NCBI RefSeq assembly: GCF_040546595.1
Contig: NZ_JBEPOB010000001.1
Span: 3,969,001 to 4,033,000 of the forward strand
Source of the DNA: Bosea sp. OAE506
GTDB lineage: Bacteria; Pseudomonadota; Alphaproteobacteria; Rhizobiales; Beijerinckiaceae
Direction of reading: 5' to 3'
DNA: 64,000 nt
The notes under the pieces are model-generated. The model was not told the origin of the DNA, did no database searches, and was given only the letters and a program-made list of their open reading frames with translations. Below, piece by piece: positions 58,974 through 64,000 of the stretch. Positions within the stretch are counted from its first letter, which is position 1; each line of letters opens with the position of its first letter. Made by a program: the position numbers and the translations under genes.

Positions 58974-59591
58974 ATGGCCGCTTTTCGACACCCGTTGTTG
59001 GTCCTCGCCCTGCTCTGCGCCGCCCCGGCGCACGCCGTCGATGTCACCGAATGCGCGACGATGCTCGAGGCCGATGAGGCGCGCCTGGCCTGCTATGACC
59101 GGATCGTGACGAACGAGATGCGGCGGCTGCTGGATCTCAACCCGAACGAGAAGCCGAAGGTCAACGCGACGATCGAGCCCCTCCCACCCGCTGCCAAGCC
59201 GCCTGCGGCGGTCGCGCCTGCTCCGTTCTCAGCCCGGACTTTCAAGCGCATCGATCCGGCTGATGTGAAGAACACCCCCGACAAGTGGGTCAATCGCGAT
59301 ATCGAATTCGCATCGGTCAGGGTCTATTGGGTGGCCGACAACGATCTGAGGATCCTGACCAACGACTCGATGACCCTTTTCGGGCGCGCGCCGCTGGGCG
59401 ATCCTGCCGACGTGGCCTACCTCCGCGAAAACTGCGAGACCTCGAAGGAGGCCGATACTGCAAAGTGCCGAGTGCGCGTCCGCTTCAACTACACCGAACA
59501 TCGGACCGACATGCCGGGCGGCATGTTCAAGCGCACGGTGCTCGTTGCCCCTCAGGTCGAGTTTGCCCGACTCGGCAAGACGCGGCGCTAG
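58974..59591 (+). CDS. Exported VasI-like protein encoded behind the repressor
   Basis: 205 aa. AGGAG lies seven bases before ATG 58974; signal peptide FRHPLLVLALLCAAPAHA. The mature start VDVTECATMLEADEARLACYDRIV resembles the N-terminal Cys motif of VasI-type proteins associated with type VI secretion loci (written here in part: TECATMLEADEARLACYD). The rest, about 100 residues after a Pro/Ala linker, is beta-rich (WVNRDIEFASVRVYWVADND) with two Cys (ENCETSKEADTAKCRV). As it follows the repressor on the same strand it is probably expressed in the lysogen and could act in superinfection exclusion or envelope change. Confidence 0.65.
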   Translation: MAAFRHPLLVLALLCAAPAHAVDVTECATMLEADEARLACYDRIVTNEMRRLLDLNPNEKPKVNATIEPLPPAAKPPAAVAPAPFSARTFKRIDPADVKNTPDKWVNRDIEFASVRVYWVADNDLRILTNDSMTLFGRAPLGDPADVAYLRENCETSKEADTAKCRVRVRFNYTEHRTDMPGGMFKRTVLVAPQVEFARLGKTRR

Positions 59592-59611
59592 CCCCGACGC
59601 GGATTGAGGGC

Positions 59612-59658
59612 AAAAATACACCGCCCCTATTGACGGTGTAAAAATACCGGTGTAATTC
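59612..59658 (+). promoter_or_regulatory. Rightward early promoter overlapped by repressor half-sites
   Basis: TTGACG (59630-59635), 17-nt spacer, TAATTC (59653-59658). Operator GGTGTAAAAATACC (59635-59648) occupies the spacer, GGTGTAATT (59649-59657) covers the -10 and AAAAATACACC (59612-59622) lies upstream. The 14-mer differs by one base from the site at 58162-58175, so the repressor at 58234 should shut this promoter. Confidence 0.72.
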
Positions 59659-59674
59659 TGCCTCCATCAACCCG

Positions 59675-60088
59675 ATGGAGGCCGCCTTGCATCCGCAGCC
59701 CACCTATCCCGCCGGCCGCGCCGAAAGCGAAGCCCGCATTGCCGTCCAGGACGGCTATATCTGGCCCGTCGACCGGGTGCAGATGGTCACCCCCGCCGCC
59801 ATCCGCGAGCGGATGATCGAGGACATCGGCCGAGAGGTGCGCGAGCGCACCGAGGACGCGGTCGTCACCGAGCACAACCTCCTCCGCCTCGGCTGGCACA
59901 TCCGGCAGGTCGAGGCGCATGCCACCATCGCCTTCGCGACCTACAAGGCGCAGAACGCGGTGAAAGGCGCCCGCGGCGCCATCGTCCGCCGCGACAGCGC
60001 CGCCCAGATCGCCGCCTCGGCGGCCGCCGTCACCGTCTTCGTCGCCAGCCTCGCCCTCTGGGCCGGCCATGCCACGGGGGCGCTGTGA
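59675..60088 (+). CDS. First gene of the rightward early operon, membrane-anchored
   Basis: 137 aa from ATG 59675, or 133 aa from TTG 59687, which has GGAGG five bases upstream and may be the true start. Middle helices EHNLLRLGWHIRQVEAHATI and FATYKAQNAVKGARGAIVRR, then a C-terminal membrane segment (ASAAAVTVFVASLALWAGHA). No family recognised. Directly downstream of the operator-covered promoter, in the place of anti-repressor or anti-host functions. Confidence 0.68.
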   Translation: MEAALHPQPTYPAGRAESEARIAVQDGYIWPVDRVQMVTPAAIRERMIEDIGREVRERTEDAVVTEHNLLRLGWHIRQVEAHATIAFATYKAQNAVKGARGAIVRRDSAAQIAASAAAVTVFVASLALWAGHATGAL

Positions 60089-60606
60089 TGGGCCCGCTCG
60101 GTCACGAACTCGAGGCGGCGACCTTGCTGCTCGCAAACTCCCATCGCTTCACGGACGCCGAGAAGGCGTTTCGTTATGGTCCGGCGGTTCGATGCACGAA
60201 GTGGCCGCCCCTCGTCGCCGCGAATGATCCGCTCCCGGCGGAGACGATCGCCGCCGCTACGCTGCTCTGCCACCGCACCGGCGACTTCCTGATGCGCGCC
60301 TCGGCCTTGTCGGGCGCCCTGCAGCGACCGGATGCGCTGGCCCGCAGCGAGGTCCACCTCGCCACGATGCGCGCCGAGATGGCGCTGCTGATCCGCGTCT
60401 TCGAGCAGGTCGACGACAGCCTCGCCACCCTGCGCGGCCTCGCCGAGCGCAGCGCCCGCATCCAGGCGATGCAGGCCGGGGCCAACGTCATTTTCGGGCG
60501 CAGCGAAGCGCAGACCCGAGAATCTCAGGACACGAAGGCGCTGGAGCCCCACGCGGCCCGAGATGCTCGGGGCAAGCCCGAGCATGACGCGGAGGCGCGG
60601 TCATGA
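60088..60606 (+). CDS. Early phage protein with repeat-encoded C-terminus
   Basis: 172 aa. ATG 60088 overlaps the previous stop (TGATG); GTG 60085 is possible. Residues 1-130 are helical (RFTDAEKAFRYGPAVRCTKW, IRVFEQVDDSLATLRGLAER) with three Cys and look conserved in style. Residues about 134-168 (ESQDTKALEPHAARDARGKP) are encoded by a full copy of the dispersed palindromic repeat. The ancestral protein therefore ended earlier. Function unknown. Confidence 0.68.
   Translation: MGPLGHELEAATLLLANSHRFTDAEKAFRYGPAVRCTKWPPLVAANDPLPAETIAAATLLCHRTGDFLMRASALSGALQRPDALARSEVHLATMRAEMALLIRVFEQVDDSLATLRGLAERSARIQAMQAGANVIFGRSEAQTRESQDTKALEPHAARDARGKPEHDAEARS
60487..60589. repeat. Dispersed palindromic repeat, full copy within an early phage gene
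   Basis: GTCATTTTCGGGCGCAGCGA ... GAATCTC, then GAGATGCTCGGGGCAAGCCC followed by GAGCATGACG. Both hairpins of the element are present, and the element is read through in frame. Confidence 0.82.
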
Positions 60607-60770
60607 GCCCGACCCAGCGCCAATCGCTCATCGAGTTGATGAACGCGATCCTCGCCTGCGCCTGCTGCCCGCCCGACATTCGGTTTCGCGCCGAGAGCCT
60701 GCTGGCGAAGCTGCATGGCGACTTCTGGACCGACATCGAGCGCATCCTGCGCCGCGGGAGACCGCTATGA
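60603..60770 (+). CDS. Small early phage protein
   Basis: 55 aa: MSPTQRQSLIELMNAILACA, then CCPPDIRFRAESLLAKLHGD and a basic end. Its ATG overlaps the stop before (ATGA), and its stop overlaps the next ATG by 3 nt, so it is part of the coupled early operon. Helical with a Cys cluster (CACC). No family recognised. Confidence 0.6.
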   Translation: MSPTQRQSLIELMNAILACACCPPDIRFRAESLLAKLHGDFWTDIERILRRGRPL

Positions 60771-61468
60771 CATGGCTCCAGACCGCCTCCGGCCGCGCCT
60801 TCGATCTGCTGAACCCCGATTGGCGGCAGGTCGATTTCGCGGTCGACGTGCCGGATGCGCTCGCCCGGCTCGCCCGCTTCACCGGCCATGTGCCGGGCGG
60901 GCCTTATTCGGTGGCGCAGCATTGCGTCATCGGCGCCGACGCCGTCTTCGCCGCCACGCGCGACAAGGAAGCCGCAGCCGCCTTCCTGCTGCATGACGCG
61001 CATGAGGCCTATCTCGGCGACATCGCCACGCCGATCGTCGCAGCGCTGATCGCGCGAGCTGGAGCGACCTATGGCCCGGAGGCCGGGACACGCATAGACG
61101 AGTCGATCCGGCTGATGAAGCTCAAGCTCGACGAAGCGATCTACCGGGCCGCAGGCATCGAGCGGGCGCGCTTCGCCCATCACGCCATCGTCAAGGTCTT
61201 CGACATCCGCATGCTGGCCACCGAGCGCGCCCATCTGCTGGTGCGCAGTCCGCAAGCCTGGGCGCCGGTCGTCGAGGCCGCCCAGCCGCTGCGCCTGCCC
61301 GGCCGGATCAGCGTCTGGCCCTGGCCCAAGGCCTCGGACGAATACCGCGAGCGACTGCGCCGCTACCTGCCCGAGACCTTCGCGGCCCAGCCGGCACCCC
61401 GCGCCCCGACACCGGGCTTCGCCGCCCGCCGCAAGCCCGCCCCAGCCAAAACCCTCACGGAGGCCTGA
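60767..61468 (+). CDS. HD-domain phosphohydrolase
   Basis: 233 aa from ATG 60767. ASGRAFDLLNPDWRQVDFAV, FTGHVPGGPYSVAQHCVIGA (His52), FLLHDAHEAYLGD (His76-Asp77 and Asp85) and a later FAHHAIVKVFDIRMLATER match HD hydrolases of the YfbR/5'-nucleotidase-like group common in phages. It may hydrolyse nucleotides to adjust the pool or remove a defence signal. The C-terminal 40 residues are Pro/Arg-rich. Lies in an operon of early functions. Confidence 0.83.
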   Translation: MTWLQTASGRAFDLLNPDWRQVDFAVDVPDALARLARFTGHVPGGPYSVAQHCVIGADAVFAATRDKEAAAAFLLHDAHEAYLGDIATPIVAALIARAGATYGPEAGTRIDESIRLMKLKLDEAIYRAAGIERARFAHHAIVKVFDIRMLATERAHLLVRSPQAWAPVVEAAQPLRLPGRISVWPWPKASDEYRERLRRYLPETFAAQPAPRAPTPGFAARRKPAPAKTLTEA

Positions 61469-61473
61469 CGCCC

Positions 61474-61821
61474 ATGTCTGCACGTCCCATCCGCAGTGTC
61501 ACCGAGATCCTCGGCCTGCTCAGCCGCGGCCGCTTCGCCGAGCGCCTCGACGAGGAGCTGGAGAAGTGCATCACCGCGCTCGAAAACCTGCCCGAGGAGA
61601 AGGGCACCGCGTCGATCGACATCACGCTGACGCTGAATTTCCAGTCCGGCCGGCTCGATATCCGCCCCAAGGTCAACGGCAAGCCGCCGAAGGAAAAGGC
61701 CTTCTCCGACACGCCGTTCTGGACGCTCGACGGCGCGCTGTCGGTCCAGCACCCGAGCCAGATCGACATGTTTGCCGGCCCGCGTGACGCGACGGCGCCG
61801 CGCGAACGCGAAGCCGTCTGA
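61474..61821 (+). CDS. Conserved-looking early phage protein, unknown function
   Basis: 115 aa: RSVTEILGLLSRGRFAERLD, EELEKCITALENLPEEKGTA, then strands SIDITLTLNFQSGRLDIRPK and PFWTLDGALSVQHPSQIDMF. The layout (helical start, beta middle) recurs directly before DUF2303 genes in alphaproteobacterial phages, suggesting cooperation in recombination or DNA binding. No known motif. Confidence 0.72.
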   Translation: MSARPIRSVTEILGLLSRGRFAERLDEELEKCITALENLPEEKGTASIDITLTLNFQSGRLDIRPKVNGKPPKEKAFSDTPFWTLDGALSVQHPSQIDMFAGPRDATAPREREAV

Positions 61822-61856
61822 CCCACCTTTCCCCTCTCACCGACAGGAACCTTCTC

Positions 61857-62840
61857 ATGGCCAGCAAGTATGCGGCAGAGCCCGCCACCCTCGAAGCCGC
61901 CGTCTTCGAGCCGATCCGCGCCGGCGGCATCCCCGACCAGGGCGAAGGCGTGCGCGCCATCGTCGAGCTGGCACAGGACGCCATGACGGTCGGGGTCATC
62001 CAGGTGCCGACGGAAGGCCTCGGCGCCGGCCTGCCAGCGGGTGTGCCGCTGCTGCTCGATCGCCGCAAGGGCGCCGCCCCCATCAGCTCCCTCAAGGATC
62101 TGATCGACAAGCACCGCCAGGAACCGGCACGCCGCCTCGGCACGGCAAGCACCACGACGCTGCAGAGCTTCATCGACCTCGTCGATCGCCACAAGGATGA
62201 CGGTTCGGTCGTCTTCGCCAAAACGGCATGGCCGGAGCCGGCGCTGACGGCGGTGATCGACTATCACGACCTCGACGGCACCCCGCGCTGGGGCAACCAC
62301 CGCATTCGCTATGCCTTCCCGGTCACCGACGAATTCAAGGTCTGGATCGAGAAGAACGGCAAGGCGATGGAGCAGGCCGAGTTTGCCGCCTTCCTCGAGG
62401 AGCATGCCGCCGAGCTTTCCGCACCGTTCGGCCCGGAGGTCACGGAATACGAGGCGCTCTTCAAGGAGAAGTTCGCCACGCCGAACGACCTGATCGCACT
62501 TTCGCGCAGCCTCGAGGTCTTCGTCGGTGCGCGCGTCAAGCGGCAGGAGCGGCTCTCCTCCGGCGAGCGCACGGTCGAATTCGTCGAGGAGCACACCAAC
62601 ACCAAGGGCGAGAAGGTCGAGATTCCCGGCCTCTTCATGGTGTCGGTGCCGGCCTTCGTCGATGGCGACGCGGTCCGCATCCCGGCCCGGCTGCGCTACC
62701 GCATCCAGGGCGGCTCGATCATGTGGTTCTACCAGCTCTATCGCTGGCAGTTCTGGCTGCGCGACCAGGTCAAGAACGACCTCGACACGGTCAAGCAGAA
62801 GACGGCGCTCCCGACCTTTGAAGGCTCCCCCGAGGCCTGA
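61857..62840 (+). CDS. DUF2303 protein
   Basis: 327 aa. SLKDLIDKHRQEPARRLGTA, TTTLQSFIDLVDRHKDDGSV, VIDYHDLDGTPRWGNHRIRY, FPVTDEFKVWIEKNGKAM and LEVFVGARVKRQERLSSGER are the family's conserved segments. Found in many phages next to recombination or replication genes; function not established, with single-strand annealing or DNA binding suggested by company. The C-terminal half has beta strands with MFYQL-like aromatic residues. Followed by the repeat and the sliding-clamp gene. Confidence 0.88.
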   Translation: MASKYAAEPATLEAAVFEPIRAGGIPDQGEGVRAIVELAQDAMTVGVIQVPTEGLGAGLPAGVPLLLDRRKGAAPISSLKDLIDKHRQEPARRLGTASTTTLQSFIDLVDRHKDDGSVVFAKTAWPEPALTAVIDYHDLDGTPRWGNHRIRYAFPVTDEFKVWIEKNGKAMEQAEFAAFLEEHAAELSAPFGPEVTEYEALFKEKFATPNDLIALSRSLEVFVGARVKRQERLSSGERTVEFVEEHTNTKGEKVEIPGLFMVSVPAFVDGDAVRIPARLRYRIQGGSIMWFYQLYRWQFWLRDQVKNDLDTVKQKTALPTFEGSPEA

Positions 62841-62858
62841 GACCCCCTCGGCTTCCGC

Positions 62859-62938
62859 GTGATGCTCGGGCCTGCCCCGAGCATCTCGGAAACCAGCGAA
62901 CCTCCCCAGAGATGCCCGGGTCAAGCCCGGGCATGACG
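62859..62938. repeat. Dispersed palindromic repeat before the sliding-clamp gene
   Basis: Two hairpins: GTGATGCTCGGGCCTGCCCC plus GAGCATC, and GATGCCCGGGTCAAGCCCGG plus GCATGACG. It fills most of the 120-bp gap between DUF2303 and dnaN and is therefore transcribed in the early message. Confidence 0.78.
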
Positions 62939-62960
62939 GGAACACCAGCGAGGCGCAGCC

Positions 62961-64000
62961 ATGAAACTCACCATCTCCCGCGACACGCTCGCCCCGGCCC
63001 TGGCCGCGCTCTCGCGCATCGTCGAGCGGCGGAACACGATTCCGATCCTCTCCAACATCCTGCTGGCCGCGAAGGGCGAGGTGCTGACGCTGCGCGCGAC
63101 CGATCTCGACATCGAGGCGCGCACCACCCTGCCCTGCACAGCCGAGATCGAGGGCGCGCTCACCCTGCCGGCCCAGACGCTGACCGACATCGTCGGCAAG
63201 CTGCCGGCCGGGGCCGACATCACGCTCGCCACCGAGGGCGAGAAGGTCATCCTCCGCAGCGGCCGCTCGCGCTTCCAGCTGCACAGCCTGCCGGAGAGCG
63301 ACTTTCCCGACATCACAGCCGGCGAATTCTCGCACCGTTTCGAGATGGCGGCCGCGACGCTCGCCGAGATGATCGCCAGCACGCAGTTCGCGATCTCGAC
63401 CGAGGAGACGCGCTACTATCTCAACGGCATCCACCTGCACACGACCGAGGCCGATGGCGCCCCGGTCCTGCGCGCGGTGGCGACAGACGGACACCGCCTC
63501 GCCCGGCTGCAGATGGCGGCGCCCGAGGGCGCGGCCGGCATGCCCGGCATCATCGTGCCCCGCAAGACGGTCGGCGAGCTCGCCCGCATGGCGAAGGACG
63601 CCAAGGGCGACCTCGCGGTCGAGATCTCCGCGACGAAGATCCGCATCACCGCGGGCGCCACCACCCTCACCTCGAAGCTGATCGACGGCACCTTCCCGGA
63701 TTATCAGCGCGTCATCCCGGCGGGGAACGACAAGCGCGCCACGGTGGAGGCGGAGGCCTTCCGCCAGGCGATCGACCGCGTCTCGACGATCTCGAGCGAG
63801 CGCGGCCGCGCCGTGAAGCTCAGCCTCTCCGATGCCGGCCTCACCCTCTCGGTGAGCAACCCCGACAGCGGCGCCGCGACCGAGGAACTCTCGCCCGACT
63901 ATGCCGGCCCGCCGGTCGAGATCGGCTTCAACAGCCGCTATCTGCTCGACGTTCTGACCGTGCTGGGCGGCGACACCGTCGCCATGAAACTCGCCGACGC
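62961..64000 (+). CDS. dnaN: Phage-encoded DNA polymerase III sliding clamp (beta), 3' end outside window
   Basis: At least 346 codons are open to the window edge; a full clamp is about 370 aa, so little is missing. MKLTISRDTLAPALAALSRI, VERRNTIPILSNILLAAKGE, LTLRATDLDIEARTTLP, RFQLHSLPESDFPDI, ETRYYLNGIHLHTTEADGAP, RAVATDGHRLARL and TFPDYQRVIP are the hallmark segments of DnaN in all three domains. It rings DNA and tethers polymerase. The host will have its own dnaN near the origin; this copy lies among early phage genes, so the phage brings its own processivity factor. Confidence 0.92.
   Translation, partial: MKLTISRDTLAPALAALSRIVERRNTIPILSNILLAAKGEVLTLRATDLDIEARTTLPCTAEIEGALTLPAQTLTDIVGKLPAGADITLATEGEKVILRSGRSRFQLHSLPESDFPDITAGEFSHRFEMAAATLAEMIASTQFAISTEETRYYLNGIHLHTTEADGAPVLRAVATDGHRLARLQMAAPEGAAGMPGIIVPRKTVGELARMAKDAKGDLAVEISATKIRITAGATTLTSKLIDGTFPDYQRVIPAGNDKRATVEAEAFRQAIDRVSTISSERGRAVKLSLSDAGLTLSVSNPDSGAATEELSPDYAGPPVEIGFNSRYLLDVLTVLGGDTVAMKLAD

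Larger units (their letters stand above)
20923..64000. mobile_element. Prophage with lambda-like head and Mu-like contractile tail, integrated at tRNA-Pro (right end outside window)
   Basis: A continuous set of phage modules spans this interval: left-end accessory genes, lysis, tail fibre, baseplate, tail, head, packaging, replication, immunity and early genes. Over 43 kb are present and attR plus integrase must lie to the right of 64000. Integration next to a tRNA gene argues for a tyrosine recombinase rather than Mu-type transposition, although the tail is Mu-like. No transposase A/B genes of Mu are present in the window. Two genes look intact for each essential structural step, so only the CII-like regulator is visibly damaged. 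Confidence 0.9.

Overview
The window is GC-rich alphaproteobacterial DNA. The gene families (MetY, CtaA/Cox15, DUF2842, a CoA-binding YccU-like protein) and a dispersed GTCATTCTCGGG-type palindromic repeat suggest a Hyphomicrobiales chromosome, possibly Bosea-like. The genus is an inference from gene style, not from a search. The left third (1-20.9 kb) is chromosome and the right two thirds (20.9-64 kb) are one large prophage that continues past the right edge.

Chromosomal part. It starts with a truncated PaaI-type thioesterase, a crotonase-family protein lacking both usual catalytic glutamates, and a CoA-binding protein. Next is a decayed two-gene signalling module: an RsbQ-like alpha/beta hydrolase with an in-frame amber stop, followed 14 nt later by a multi-PAS GGDEF/EAL gene with a one-base frameshift. 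Then come metY, ctaA, a DUF2842 protein and an AT-rich membrane protein. From 9.2 to 20.6 kb lies an exopolysaccharide locus: polysaccharide deacetylase, CelD-like acyltransferase, Wzz/Wzc-like co-polymerase with a degenerate kinase domain, SLBB export protein, GT4 glycosyltransferase, polyprenyl-phosphate sugar transferase, Wzy/ligase-like protein and a SAM methyltransferase. A pair of overlapping SMR transporter genes interrupts it. No Wzx flippase is visible.

Prophage. A tRNA-Pro(GGG) gene at 20845-20922 is the probable attachment site. From its left end: a zinc-ribbon protein, an HNH nuclease, then a leftward late block reading (against coordinates) from small terminase at 49.7 kb down to 22.2 kb. 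Packaging and head genes are lambda-like (GpA terminase, gpW, lambda-type portal, fused prohead protease-capsid, DUF2190). The tail is Mu-like and contractile (sheath, tube, frameshifted chaperone, tape measure, gp43-gp48 homologues), followed by fibre, lysis cassette, and a metallophosphoesterase/kinase pair. An accessory island (rha, a small HTH gene, two secreted proteins) sits between tape measure and gp43.

Replication and control. A leftward early block (57.6-51.0 kb) holds a frameshifted CII-like regulator, an N6 methyltransferase, a PrimPol, a C5 methyltransferase and a P4-type helicase joined by 4-nt stop/start overlaps, next to a repeat-dense AT-rich segment that looks like the replication origin. 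At 58.2 kb an S24-family repressor faces a divergent gene. GGTGTA half-sites recur in its promoter region and in the rightward early promoter at 59.6 kb. The rightward early block encodes an HD hydrolase, DUF2303 and a phage-borne DnaN sliding clamp cut by the window edge. The integrase and attR are not in the window.
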